Translations under genes and position numbers: made by a program
Shown here: one piece after another, positions 43,568 through 52,505 of the stretch
Layout of the letters: each line of letters opens with the position of its first letter
How positions within the stretch are numbered: the stretch's first letter is position 1
Source: Paenibacillus sp. RC67
Lineage (GTDB): Bacteria; Bacillota; Bacilli; Paenibacillales; NBRC-103111
Reading direction: 5' to 3'
Length of the DNA: 64,000 nt
NCBI RefSeq assembly: GCF_030020805.1
Contig: NZ_CP125098.1
Location: forward strand, 2,999,501-3,063,500
Notes under the pieces: model-generated
What the model was told of the DNA's origin: nothing
The model's database searches: none
The model's input: the letters and a program-made list of their open reading frames with translations, nothing else

Positions 43568-45055
43568 GTGGACCCGCTTAATCATCTGCAAACGATCGAA
43601 CGCTGGGGGTTGTTCGAGCTTCAATTATCTGGCCCAAGGCTTGGAAATCCATTCTTGGATGTGCAGTTGACTGCTCAGTTTCAGCATATGAACCGAAAAG
43701 TAACGGTTGATGGCTTTTATGATGGGAATGGAGTATACAAAATTCGTTTCATGCCTGATTCAGAGGGGAATTGGAGTTATGAGGTGCGATGTGATTTCCC
43801 CGAGTTAGATGGGGCTAGCGGTCATTTTATTTGTACAGCACCTTCCATAGATAATCATGGTCCGGTGCGTGTTAAGGATGCCGATCGGTTTTGCTATGAA
43901 GACGGCACTGTTTATCGTCCCATTGGAACGACTTGTTATGCATGGACACATCAGGACGATGCGCTCCAGGATCAGACGTTAAAGACCTTGGGGGGGTCTC
44001 CGTTCAATAAAATCCGGATGTGCTTATTTCCCAAACGATACAGCTTTAATATTAACGAACCTGAGCATTTTCCTTTTGAGGGCTCTCGAGAACAAGGTTT
44101 TGATTTGAAACGGTTTAATCCAGAGTATTTTAAAAGACTGGAGCAAAAATTGCTTGCCCTTCAGAAGCTTGGGATCGAAGCTGATTTAATTTTGTTCCAT
44201 CCTTATGACAAGGGACACTGGGGATTTGACCGAATGGACCGAGTAACAGATGTTCATTATTTACGATATGTTATCAGCCGATTGGCGGCATTCCGTAACG
44301 TCTGGTGGTCGTTAGCTAATGAGTTTGATTTTATGACTGAGAAGAAATTAGACGATTGGGACCACTATTTCAGAATCGTGCAGGAGAATGATCCTTACAG
44401 TCACTTGCGTTCGATCCATAACGGAACGAAGATGTATGATCCGAGTCAGCTTGTTTTGTACGATCACTCCAAGCATTGGGTAACCCACGTCAGCATGCAG
44501 TACTGGGAGTTGTCGCCAGTCACAGCATGGCGCAGCCGGTACCGGAAGCCGGTCGTGGTAGACGAATGCTGCTATGAAGGGGATTTACCGCAGCGATGGG
44601 GAAACATAACGGGAGAAGAAATGACTGCACGCTTCTGGGATGGTTTTGCACGTGGAGGATTTGTGGGGCATGGCGAAACGTTTCTTCATCCGGAGGATGT
44701 GATCTGGTGGTCCAAAGGAGGACAACTGTACGGTGAAAGTCCAATACGGATAACATTTTTGAAAAACATCTTGGATAATATGCCACAGGATGCTGTTCCT
44801 ATAGATTCGTTCCGGGATGTCCCAACGATTGGTGTAGCAGGCTCATTTTATCTGCAATATTTCGGCATTCATCGTCCATCTTATCGAGAGCTGAAGCTGC
44901 CAGATGATTCACTCTTCTGTATCGACATTCTCGATACGTGGAATATGCAGGTGACTGCTGTGGAGGGGCTATTTAGTGGGGTGACTCGAATTGCATTGCC
45001 AGGAAAGCCTTACATTGCCTTAAGGGCGCGTATAGCAACCAAAAAGGATGATTAG
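43568..45055 (+). CDS. Apiosidase-like glycoside hydrolase (DUF5060/DUF4038)
   Basis: 495 residues, GTG start with AGGAGTGA nine bases upstream. Residues 1-90 form a DUF5060 beta-sandwich (VDGFYDGNGVYKIRFMPDSE, WSYEVRC), 115-395 a TIM barrel of the apiosidase/GH140-like type (DUF4038) with acids WWSLANEFDF (likely acid/base) and VVVDECCYEG (likely nucleophile), and the end matches DUF5605. No signal peptide: it acts inside the cell on imported oligosaccharides. GH140 members cut apiose from rhamnogalacturonan II; the substrate here is inferred. Confidence 0.8.
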   Translation: MDPLNHLQTIERWGLFELQLSGPRLGNPFLDVQLTAQFQHMNRKVTVDGFYDGNGVYKIRFMPDSEGNWSYEVRCDFPELDGASGHFICTAPSIDNHGPVRVKDADRFCYEDGTVYRPIGTTCYAWTHQDDALQDQTLKTLGGSPFNKIRMCLFPKRYSFNINEPEHFPFEGSREQGFDLKRFNPEYFKRLEQKLLALQKLGIEADLILFHPYDKGHWGFDRMDRVTDVHYLRYVISRLAAFRNVWWSLANEFDFMTEKKLDDWDHYFRIVQENDPYSHLRSIHNGTKMYDPSQLVLYDHSKHWVTHVSMQYWELSPVTAWRSRYRKPVVVDECCYEGDLPQRWGNITGEEMTARFWDGFARGGFVGHGETFLHPEDVIWWSKGGQLYGESPIRITFLKNILDNMPQDAVPIDSFRDVPTIGVAGSFYLQYFGIHRPSYRELKLPDDSLFCIDILDTWNMQVTAVEGLFSGVTRIALPGKPYIALRARIATKKDD

Positions 45056-45096
45056 TGGCTTAGCAATAAGACAGGAAGAGTCCTGAAACGGAAAAT

Positions 45097-45112
45097 ATGG
45101 AAACGTTATCAT
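45097..45112. promoter_or_regulatory. CcpA cre site
   Basis: ATGGAAACGTTATCAT fits the cre consensus WTGNAANCGNWNNCW at all positions, 26 bp upstream of a sugar-binding lipoprotein gene. CcpA with phospho-HPr would repress the gene when preferred sugars are present. Confidence 0.7.
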
Positions 45113-45137
45113 AAGTAGTTATTGAAGGAGGGATTCC

Positions 45138-46460
45138 ATGCGACGGCACTTGATATCTCTGCTCACAATCTGTCTTTCTGCGGGAGTTGTTCTTAATGCA
45201 TGTACTAACAAAGAGGGGAACAAACAACCTCAGGAGCAAACAGGAATTGGCACGAATACGAACGAAAGAACGGAATTGTTTTTTTATTCCGGAGGCGGTG
45301 ACACTACAGAGGCTTTCGATGCAAGGTTTGGAGAGGCGCTGCGTAATAAATTCCCGAATTACGATTTTACCTACATACCTGTGGATCCCAAAAACAGACT
45401 ACTGGAGTTGATAACAGGAGGGAAAAGAATTGACTTTTATTATGGCTCCATAGGCGTTTTCCCCGAGTTTATACAAGCTGGACTCCAAATGGACATGACG
45501 GAATTAGCCAAAAAGCATCAAGTGGACTTGAGCAGCATAGAACCGACCCTTGTCGACGCGGCGAAAGTGGTATCGGATGGTAAATTATATGGTTTACCCG
45601 TCTTCAGTAACATTATGGTAACGTATTACAACAAGGCATTATTTCAAAAATTCGGGATTCCTTCACCAAAAGACGGCATGACATGGGACGAGATGCATGA
45701 TCTTGCCCGAAAAATGACTCGCAATGACGAAGGAAAGCAATATCTCGGCCTGGTTGTTTCACCCACACATGTACTTAGAATGAATCAGTATTCACAGCCT
45801 TATGTAGATTCGAAAACAGAGATGTCTACTATCAACACCGATTTATGGAAGAGGATGTATGAGGCTTACTATACGATTCCCGCTCAGGATCAAGGCTACA
45901 AAGACAGGATTACAGCTCTGAACAATAAGCTGCCGTACAAGGACGATTTCCTCAAGGATCAGAATCTGGCTATGTTTGTTTACTTATCGGACCTGCAATC
46001 GATTTTATCCAAGGAAATGTCAGGTTTGGATTGGGATATTGTCTCCATGCCGACTTTCAAAGAGCTTCCCGCGACGGGCTCTCAAGCATACCCGACTTTT
46101 ATGAGTATCACCAATCAAACCGTCAATAAAGATGCGTCGATGGAAGTGTTAAAATACTTAATCTCTGAAGAATATCAGACCATGGCAGCGAAGAAGGCAA
46201 CTATCCCCGTGTTAAAAAATCCAGCAGTACAAAATGCACTAGGACAAAGCACGGAATTCAAAGATAAAAATTTAAAGGCCATATTTTATAATAAAATGGC
46301 TCCCATCTCACCAAAAAGCAAATATGACAGCGCTGTGGAGAAAGCATATACAAAACCACAGGTTGATCTATCACTTGGCAAAATCGATACGAATACTGCA
46401 TTGCGGATTGCGGAAGAAGAAGCTAATAAAGTAATAACCCAAGAAAAATTAAAGAATTAG
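45138..46460 (+). CDS. Extracellular sugar-binding lipoprotein, no permease nearby
   Basis: 440 residues. Lipobox VVLNAC (Cys about 22), then a CUT1-type solute-binding fold with GKLYGLPVFSNIMVTYYNKA and PKDGMTWDEMHDLARKMTR. The same segments recur in the protein at 48826-50145 (GMTWDEVYDLAKKMTR). No permease or ATPase genes adjoin it, so it may deliver sugar to the permeases at 38294-40173 or others. GAAGGAGG before the ATG; cre site upstream. Confidence 0.86.
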   Translation: MRRHLISLLTICLSAGVVLNACTNKEGNKQPQEQTGIGTNTNERTELFFYSGGGDTTEAFDARFGEALRNKFPNYDFTYIPVDPKNRLLELITGGKRIDFYYGSIGVFPEFIQAGLQMDMTELAKKHQVDLSSIEPTLVDAAKVVSDGKLYGLPVFSNIMVTYYNKALFQKFGIPSPKDGMTWDEMHDLARKMTRNDEGKQYLGLVVSPTHVLRMNQYSQPYVDSKTEMSTINTDLWKRMYEAYYTIPAQDQGYKDRITALNNKLPYKDDFLKDQNLAMFVYLSDLQSILSKEMSGLDWDIVSMPTFKELPATGSQAYPTFMSITNQTVNKDASMEVLKYLISEEYQTMAAKKATIPVLKNPAVQNALGQSTEFKDKNLKAIFYNKMAPISPKSKYDSAVEKAYTKPQVDLSLGKIDTNTALRIAEEEANKVITQEKLKN

Positions 46461-46521
46461 TTCTCACATGAAATAGCTTCTGTCGAAGCATAAACGAGTT
46501 CATAAATGCACTCTAGACAAG

Positions 46522-46586
46522 AAAGTACAAACTGCGAAAGAAAGTACTATCGATTATTCAGTCCTAACAAAAAAGTGCCGTTGTCC
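46522..46586 (+). promoter_or_regulatory. AAAGTAC repeats upstream of PL22 gene
   Basis: AAAGTAC at 46522 and 46541 and AAAGTGC at 46572, each after an A-rich stretch and followed, for the last, by CGTTGTCCGAAAAC. This copies the arrangement before the ABC operon at 38151-38220 (AAAGTAT, AAAGTAC, AAAGTGT, GTTGCTGGAAAAC). Spacings are 19 and 31 bp here, 20 and 32 there. Confidence 0.6.
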
Positions 46587-46651
46587 GAAAACCAAGTATC
46601 GTTTAGGCTGTTACATGTAGCAGCAGACTTTATGATAATGGGGTGGATGTA

Positions 46652-47842
46652 ATGATTGCTAATGGACAAGGAAAAGGCAAAGTGTGGCCAGCAGAGTGGA
46701 AAATAACGAAGGATTTAATCACAGGAATTCCGATGCGGCAATTGACGAATCATCTTGCGCACAGCTTTCATCTCTACTTTACTAACGACGGTTGGTACGA
46801 TAAGGGGAATAAACTGCTATTCGGTTCCGATAGATTTAATGCTACGAATTTATACAGTATGGACTTGACCACGGGTGAAATCACTCAGCTAACAGACTAT
46901 CGAGAAGGGGCTCCTGCGAATTTTCAACAAACCTACATCAATCCAAAAGAGCACGAGGCTTACTTCAGCAGAAATAATCAAATTATCTCCATCAACCTGC
47001 AAACGTTTGAAGAGAAAGTCATTTATGAGGCTCCGGAAAAGTTCAACTTGGGCAATATGAGCTGTACTTCGGATGGAGAATGGCTGTGTACTTGTATCAA
47101 AGAGGATTTATCGGATCGGATCCAAACATCATTAGGTGCTGGGTACATCGGCTTCGAGGAAACGGCAAGGGCGAAGCCTCACTGTAAAATTGTTAAAATT
47201 CCTGTTGCAGGTGGAGAAGCTTCTGTTATACATGAGGAAAAAGTATGGATAGGGCATGTGAATACTTCTCCAACTCAGCCGCACCTGCTTAGCTTTTGCC
47301 ATGAGGGGCCGTGGGATCTCGTCGATCACCGTATCTGGTGTCTTAATATGGATTCAGGTGAGGTGTGGAAAATTCGTCCGTCGGAAGACAATGTCTTTGT
47401 TGGACATGAATATTGGCATGCCGATGGCATAACCATTGGCTATCACGGCTATACAGAGTCATTGTCCAATAAAGATGGCAAGTTTATCGGTTCGGTCAAA
47501 TATGATAATACGAACAGCCAAGAGAAGGCATTCCCGTTCCAGAACATGCACATCCATTCGAATGATTCCAGCTTGATCGTCGGTGACGGACAACAAACTA
47601 GCGCTTATCATGGAGATCAATTCCAAGATACAGTTTGTTTGTGGAAAAATACCGATGGCAGGTTGGAGGGACCGCGTATTTTGTGTCGGCATCGCGGCAG
47701 CTTCCAAGCGCAAAAGCTCCATGTCCATCCAAGATTCAGCCCGGATGGAAGCAAAGTATTATTTACAAGCGATATGTCCGGTTATGGAAACCTGTACTTG
47801 GTAGATGTGCCTGAGTTTGAGTCGCTGCCTAAGCAGCCGTAA
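46652..47842 (+). CDS. Oligogalacturonate lyase, PL22
   Basis: 396 residues from ATG 46652 (GGGGTGG 5 bp upstream; GTG 46643 overlaps that site). Sequence of a seven-bladed propeller, with repeated blade ends such as GNKLLFGSDR, NLYSMDLTTGEITQLTD and GSKVLFTSDMSGYGNLYLVD. The metal-binding motif Q-x2-H-x-H is present in SFQAQKLHVHPRFSPDG, as in characterised PL22 enzymes. No signal peptide: it cleaves unsaturated digalacturonate to keturonate inside the cell, the last depolymerising step of pectin breakdown. Confidence 0.88.
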   Translation: MIANGQGKGKVWPAEWKITKDLITGIPMRQLTNHLAHSFHLYFTNDGWYDKGNKLLFGSDRFNATNLYSMDLTTGEITQLTDYREGAPANFQQTYINPKEHEAYFSRNNQIISINLQTFEEKVIYEAPEKFNLGNMSCTSDGEWLCTCIKEDLSDRIQTSLGAGYIGFEETARAKPHCKIVKIPVAGGEASVIHEEKVWIGHVNTSPTQPHLLSFCHEGPWDLVDHRIWCLNMDSGEVWKIRPSEDNVFVGHEYWHADGITIGYHGYTESLSNKDGKFIGSVKYDNTNSQEKAFPFQNMHIHSNDSSLIVGDGQQTSAYHGDQFQDTVCLWKNTDGRLEGPRILCRHRGSFQAQKLHVHPRFSPDGSKVLFTSDMSGYGNLYLVDVPEFESLPKQP

Positions 47843-47856
47843 CACAGAAGTACAAT

Positions 47857-47883
47857 GCAGGCTGCTTAATGGCAGCCTTTTTA
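47857..47883 (+). terminator. Rho-independent terminator after PL22
   Basis: AGGCTGC-TTAATG-GCAGCCT followed by five T. Confidence 0.75.
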
Positions 47884-48050
47884 CTTTGATTATAAACCTC
47901 AAGGAGAATCAAGCTAGATAAAGCATTATTTTACGAATAAGTCTAATAGCCTATTGATCTTCTCCTTCATTCAGAGGTAAACTATACAATCGATATGAAG
48001 AATAGATTCCCACGTTCATGCCATGTGCTGATGGGAGAGGAGAGCCTCAC

Positions 48051-48590
48051 GTGAAATTACAAAGAATTATGATTCCTGTCGTTGCGCTCAGCGTCATGTT
48101 TTTATTGCCTGCAGCAGCCGTGGAGCCATCAGCGTCCGAACGTCAACAGCTCGTAGAACCTCCTAAAATGTCGTTTCAAATCCCGATGAATAATTACTGC
48201 AGTAACGAGAATTCGCTGGACTTCTCATTCCAATTGTCCAATGCGTCTGATTCGGCGGCAAATATCACGTTGCGTTTTTTTAAGCAGGATGGAACAGAAT
48301 TTAATGAAGAAGGCACCGCCTACCGTGAGATTGAGTCCGATATCATGCCGGGTAAATCCATGAATTTACAAGCCCATGCTACAGGGTTATACCATATTAA
48401 CTTTGGCAATCACAAGCGTTGCAGCGAGCGTATTTATTTAGGCGAGATCGCAGTTAATTCCGGACAAGCTTCCTTGCTGGCCTCAGGCTGGGTCAATACG
48501 GCAGGCGTGAACGAAAAGGTTATCGTGAATGACAATCGGAAGTTTGACCTTTCCGCTCCTATTAGCCTAACAGGGACCTCATCACCGTAA
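48051..48590 (+). CDS. Small exported protein, unknown
   Basis: 179 residues from GTG 48051 (GAGAGGAGAG about 9 bp upstream). A signal peptide runs to about residue 25 (VVALSVMFLLPAAAVEPS). The mature part is a single beta-rich domain with NYCSNENSLDFSFQLSNASD and HKRCSERIYLGEIAV; two cysteines could pair. It resembles small secreted beta-sandwich proteins of Paenibacillus, but no named family is recognised. Confidence 0.65.
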   Translation: MKLQRIMIPVVALSVMFLLPAAAVEPSASERQQLVEPPKMSFQIPMNNYCSNENSLDFSFQLSNASDSAANITLRFFKQDGTEFNEEGTAYREIESDIMPGKSMNLQAHATGLYHINFGNHKRCSERIYLGEIAVNSGQASLLASGWVNTAGVNEKVIVNDNRKFDLSAPISLTGTSSP

Positions 48591-48613
48591 CCCCAAATAG
48601 AGTAAGTTATTGG

Positions 48614-48660
48614 CAACCACCTGCTTTGCAGTTTTTCTGCGAATTCAGGTGGTTTTTTTT
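48614..48660 (+). terminator. Rho-independent terminator
   Basis: AACCACCTG and CAGGTGGTT arms with an inner GCAG/CTGC stem, then eight T. Confidence 0.8.
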
Positions 48661-48712
48661 GCCCAAATCAAAGTTTCTTGCAAAATATTAGTTTCGTACA
48701 ACAATCCATTAG

Positions 48713-48728
48713 TATTGGACATCCAATA
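48713..48728. promoter_or_regulatory. Palindrome TATTGGA-CA-TCCAATA
   Basis: A perfect 7+7 palindrome (48713-48728) 97 bp upstream of the binding-protein gene; possible repressor site. No matching regulator gene is adjacent. Confidence 0.35.
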
Positions 48729-48825
48729 TGCAGACCAAATCCATATATGATAGAACTACTTCCAATCCTTGCATACATAAGTAAAGCCATTACAATTCAT
48801 TTATCTGGAAAGAGGGGAACAATGA

Positions 48826-50145
48826 ATGGAGAGAAAGTTAACTTTCAAAATGGTTTCGTTATCCTTAGCTTTAGCTATGGTGGCAAGTGGGTGTAATGCG
48901 GCAAAAGAAACAAGTAGTAAGACAAGTGAACAGGAAAGCAAGGTGAGCAATGATCCAATTACCCTCACTTTTTTTACAGCTCAAAATTCTGTATACGCAG
49001 ATGAAAGCGGTTTCGATAATGAGATTGGTCAATACATTAAGCGGAAGTTCCCTAACGTTACCATTAAGCACATACACAAAGCCACTGGACAAGACTATGG
49101 CGATCTGGTAGCAGCAGGAACCATACCGGATATCGTACTGGAATCTAGCGGTAACATTATTTCCAAAATAAAAGAATTTGATTTTGCTAACGACATGGCC
49201 GATCTCATAAAAAAGCATAACTTTGACCTCTCCAGAATGGACGAGGCTGCAGTTGCTCAAGTGAGGAACGCGAACCCGGATGGGCAATTATGGGGCTTGC
49301 CTTTTACACTTAGTAACATCGTCATGTTCTACAATAAAGATTTGTTCGACAAGTTTGGAGTTCCTTATCCTAAAGATGGAATGACGTGGGATGAAGTATA
49401 CGACCTCGCTAAGAAGATGACCCGGTCGGTTGAAGGTGTCTCTTATAAAGGACTATCTATGCATCCAGGAGTTATGATGAACTACAATCAACTATCTTTG
49501 ACGCCATTGGATCTAAAAGAGAACAAAGCAGCCATTAATACGGACAAATGGAAAACGTTAATTGAAAACTATAAGCGGTTTTATGATATTCCAGGCAATG
49601 AATACACCAATATTGATGACTATCCTAAAGGTCAAATGGCCATAGGCATCCATGTAGCTGAGAAAGTAACCAGTTGGTACAATGCGAATAAAGATTTGAA
49701 GTTCGACCTTGCTTCTCCTCCTTCCTTCAAGGATTTGCCTAATACTGGCATGCTGCCGAATACCTATTCATTGTTCGTCACTAAAAGCTCCAAGTATAAA
49801 GATCAAGCCTTTCAAATCATCCAGTACCTGCTTTCCGATGAAGTCCAATCCGAACTGTCCAAACAAGGCATAGTTACCCCCTTGAAAAGCAAAGCTATTC
49901 ACGATCTATATGGTCAAAACCTGCCGCAGCTCAAAGGCAAAAATACAGGTGCGGTTTACTACAGTAAAAATGCGCAGCCAGCTGCTCCTAGAGCACAAGG
50001 ACTTGTGTATTACAGTGTAAATACAAGCAAAATATTTGACAACATCTATAAAAACAGCATGGATGTGAACAGTGCCATACGTTCTGTGGAGGAAGAATCG
50101 AACATAGCGATACAGCAATTGGTTTCTCAAAAAGGTGGCAAATAA
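48826..50145 (+). CDS. Extracellular sugar-binding lipoprotein, second orphan
   Basis: 439 residues from ATG 48826 (AGAGGGG 8 bp upstream). Lipobox MVASGC (Cys about 23). CUT1-type solute-binding fold with QLWGLPFTLSNIVMFYNKDL and YPKDGMTWDEVYDLAKKMTR, shared with the protein at 45138-46460, so the two are paralogues. No permease genes are near; it probably shares transporter parts with other CUT1 systems. Confidence 0.86.
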   Translation: MERKLTFKMVSLSLALAMVASGCNAAKETSSKTSEQESKVSNDPITLTFFTAQNSVYADESGFDNEIGQYIKRKFPNVTIKHIHKATGQDYGDLVAAGTIPDIVLESSGNIISKIKEFDFANDMADLIKKHNFDLSRMDEAAVAQVRNANPDGQLWGLPFTLSNIVMFYNKDLFDKFGVPYPKDGMTWDEVYDLAKKMTRSVEGVSYKGLSMHPGVMMNYNQLSLTPLDLKENKAAINTDKWKTLIENYKRFYDIPGNEYTNIDDYPKGQMAIGIHVAEKVTSWYNANKDLKFDLASPPSFKDLPNTGMLPNTYSLFVTKSSKYKDQAFQIIQYLLSDEVQSELSKQGIVTPLKSKAIHDLYGQNLPQLKGKNTGAVYYSKNAQPAAPRAQGLVYYSVNTSKIFDNIYKNSMDVNSAIRSVEEESNIAIQQLVSQKGGK

Positions 50146-50273
50146 CGAACGGCTGCTAATGACCTCAATGGGTCTCCATCCATTTATCAAGCGATGCTTA
50201 CACATAACTAGTACATAATCCTCACTAATACATATCGTAAAAGTATGATGAAAAATTAGTGGAGGGATCACTG

Positions 50274-51344
50274 TTGAAAATCCTCATGGTAGCGACGGAG
50301 CAAATTCCGGTACCTGGGAACGGGTCTGTGGAAATTTGTATGTTTTCCATAGCTAAGCAATTCGCGAAACATCATCAGGTCACTATCGTGAGTCGCTTAA
50401 GCTCAGGACTCCCGAAGGTAAGTCGCTATGGTAATCTCACCATTGTCAGAGTGCCTTCGGGCAGTTCACGTAAGTACATCTCATCAGTACTTCATTATAT
50501 CCGGGGCAAACATTACGATATCATCCAGGTGGACAATCGTCCTCACTACATGGCGCAAGTGAAGAAAGCTTTTCCGAGCACGCCTGTTTCGCTGTTCCTT
50601 CATTCGCTAACCTTTGTTCCACGGACAAAGAGCGTGGCTGCCAGCATCTCTAGAGCCGATCTGATTATTGCTAACAGTCACTCCTTAAAAAGTAACCTAT
50701 CTCGGATGTTTCCTTCGATAGCCGATAAAATTCGTATGGTGCATTTGGGAGTGGATGTAGATCGGTTCAGGCCAGCAGCCCGTGGTAAGAAGTCAGGGTC
50801 CTTCCATGTATTGTTCGCCGGAAGGGTCATTCCTCGCAAAGGGGTTTCGGTACTGATTAAAGCGATAAGCATCGCGCGTAGACATAGATCGGATATCAAG
50901 CTAACCATTGTAGGGGGCGGTAAGTCTCATTATGTGAGCACGCTCAAGTCGCTTGCTCGCAGTCGTGGTGTTCCGGCGCAATTCACCGGAAAAATTCCGC
51001 ATAGCAAAATCCACTCTTTGTACAAGAGAGCACATTGCTTCGCATGTCCTTCTCAAAAGCATGAGGCGTTCGGTTTAGTCAATGTAGAAGCTATGGCTTC
51101 AGGCCTTCCGGTTATTGCATCGGATATTGGCGGAATAGGAGAGATCGTAAAGCACCGGGAGAACGGCTTTCTTGTTAGTAGTTATCACAGCCCGGATGAA
51201 CATGCCAAATACATTTTGAGAGTGGCACAAAATAAAGAGCTGTCTGCAAAATTAGCGAGGCAGGCCAGACAAGATGCGGTGAACCGGTTCAGCTGGCTGC
51301 AAACAGCTTCCAAATTAATAGCTATTTATAGAGCAGCCCGATAA
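50274..51344 (+). CDS. Family 4 glycosyltransferase, CotSA-like
   Basis: 356 residues from TTG 50274, 6 bp after GGAGGGA; GTG 50259 upstream overlaps no ribosome binding site. The N-terminus KILMVATEQIPVPGNGSVEI resembles spore-coat glycosyltransferase CotSA. GT-B fold: VLFAGRVIPRKGV, VGGGKSH and the donor-binding EAFGLVNVEAMASGLPVIAS. It transfers a sugar from a nucleotide donor, perhaps onto spore coat or exopolysaccharide. Single gene with its own terminator. Confidence 0.82.
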   Translation: MKILMVATEQIPVPGNGSVEICMFSIAKQFAKHHQVTIVSRLSSGLPKVSRYGNLTIVRVPSGSSRKYISSVLHYIRGKHYDIIQVDNRPHYMAQVKKAFPSTPVSLFLHSLTFVPRTKSVAASISRADLIIANSHSLKSNLSRMFPSIADKIRMVHLGVDVDRFRPAARGKKSGSFHVLFAGRVIPRKGVSVLIKAISIARRHRSDIKLTIVGGGKSHYVSTLKSLARSRGVPAQFTGKIPHSKIHSLYKRAHCFACPSQKHEAFGLVNVEAMASGLPVIASDIGGIGEIVKHRENGFLVSSYHSPDEHAKYILRVAQNKELSAKLARQARQDAVNRFSWLQTASKLIAIYRAAR

Positions 51345-51364
51345 CGTTATCGGCTGTTTTTTCT
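51333..51364 (+). terminator. Rho-independent terminator
   Basis: AGCCCGATAAC and GTTATCGGCT arms with a one-base bulge, then six T; it includes the stop codon of the glycosyltransferase gene. Confidence 0.75.
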
Positions 51365-51415
51365 TTTTTTAACTCTAGAACAAGCGAAAGCTATTTACAA
51401 AAAATAGATATTGAA

Positions 51416-51460
51416 ATAAAATATAACCATTGTTACAAAATAACAGTGGTTATATTTTAT
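51416..51460 (+). promoter_or_regulatory. 45-nt near-perfect hairpin abutting a ribosome binding site
   Basis: Two 20-nt arms (51416-51435 and 51441-51460) match at 19 positions, the exception pairing as U-G in RNA, around the loop CAAAA. The arm core is ATATAACCA. The right arm ends at 51460 and GGAGG begins at 51461. It could act as a protein operator in DNA or as a leader RNA structure controlling translation of the gene at 51473. Confidence 0.65.
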
Positions 51461-51472
51461 GGAGGTGCATGA

Positions 51473-52246
51473 ATGAATTTTTACGTTATTTCTGCAAGCT
51501 TTCTAGGAACCGCGGTTGAATTTATTGAGGCGTTAACGATTGTTTTAGCAGTAGGGGTAGTAAGAGGCTGGAAAAGCTCGTTGTTAGGAATGACAGCAGC
51601 AATTTTATTGTTAACTGCTTTGGTAGCGTTATTTGGTATTCCTCTCATGGCATTAGTCCAGGTCAGTATGTTCCAGCTCATTATCGGGGTTTTCATGCTG
51701 ATGTTCGGAATGAGGTGGTTGCGAAAGGCTATTCTGCGTTATGCAGGCCTGAAAGCGTTACATCTGGAAGATAAAGCTTATCAGGAGGAGTTGGAGAGAC
51801 AGCGTAAAGAAGGCACGATTGGAACAAGAATGGACTGGTTCGGCTTCGCTACTTCTTTTAATATCGTACTGCTGGAAGGAATTGAGGCTATTTTTATCGT
51901 GCTAACCTTGGGCTTGGCAACCAGCTCTATGTCATCTGCTATTTTGGGCAGCTTGATTGGCATTCTGCTTGTCGTGGCGGCTGGAATCTTGTTAAGAAAG
52001 CCGCTTACGATGATTTCTGAGAATACAATGAAATTCATTGTTGGATTAATGCTTAGTGGCTTCGGGATTTTCTGGGTTGGAGAAGGCATTGGGGTAGAGT
52101 GGTGGCAGCAGGATGTATCTATCCTTGTCATCATCGTCCTCTTGGTAATAGCTTCGGGAGTAGGAGTAGGGGTGCTGCGTAAGCTCCAGAACAGGAGGTT
52201 GGCTAATGAAAGCTCTGTTTCAAACCATACTGGGTCTTCTTATTGA
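51473..52246 (+). CDS. Membrane protein with duplicated ExIEA motifs
   Basis: 257 residues from ATG 51473, 7 bp after GGAGG (51461-51465). Six to seven membrane helices in two related halves: AVEFIEALTIVLAVGVVRGW near residues 12-31 and VLLEGIEAIFIVLTLGLA near 127-144. The pattern of two acidic residues in a helix, repeated in inverted halves, is like the REGLEA motif of FTR1 iron permeases and the acidic motifs of TMEM165/MntP-type cation exporters. I think it belongs to the uncharacterised COG4280 group. It is followed by a small membrane protein and ChrB-like genes; a metal transport role is inferred. Confidence 0.75.
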   Translation: MNFYVISASFLGTAVEFIEALTIVLAVGVVRGWKSSLLGMTAAILLLTALVALFGIPLMALVQVSMFQLIIGVFMLMFGMRWLRKAILRYAGLKALHLEDKAYQEELERQRKEGTIGTRMDWFGFATSFNIVLLEGIEAIFIVLTLGLATSSMSSAILGSLIGILLVVAAGILLRKPLTMISENTMKFIVGLMLSGFGIFWVGEGIGVEWWQQDVSILVIIVLLVIASGVGVGVLRKLQNRRLANESSVSNHTGSSY

Positions 52247-52415
52247 TGATTGGTGGATGGGAATCGGTATTATTATGTCCATTCTAATAACGGCTGGTTT
52301 AATTAGGATGGAACTGTCCGATGCTATCACAGGATGGCTATTGACTTTATTTCTAATCCTCACATTGTTCCTGAGCCTCTCCGTTGAATACCGCAAGAAA
52401 AAACAGACTTCTTGA
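52206..52415 (+). CDS. Small membrane protein, two helices
   Basis: 69 residues from ATG 52206, preceded by CAGGAGG; overlaps the upstream gene by 41 bp in another frame. Two helices (about residues 16-32 and 40-58) and a basic end VEYRKKKQTS. The strong ribosome binding site and overlap suggest co-translation with the ExIEA membrane protein, of which it may be a partner. Family not recognised. Confidence 0.65.
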   Translation: MKALFQTILGLLIDDWWMGIGIIMSILITAGLIRMELSDAITGWLLTLFLILTLFLSLSVEYRKKKQTS

Positions 52416-52422
52416 AGACGGA

Positions 52423-52466
52423 AGAACAGCGTATCCGATACTGTAAGGATGCTGCTGTTCTTTTTA
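52423..52466 (+). terminator. Rho-independent terminator
   Basis: AGAACAGC and GCTGTTCT arms with inner ATCC/GGAT pairing, then a T run. Confidence 0.75.
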
Positions 52467-52505
52467 TATGGTATCATATGGGTTAAATGAACAAAGGGAG
52501 TTACG

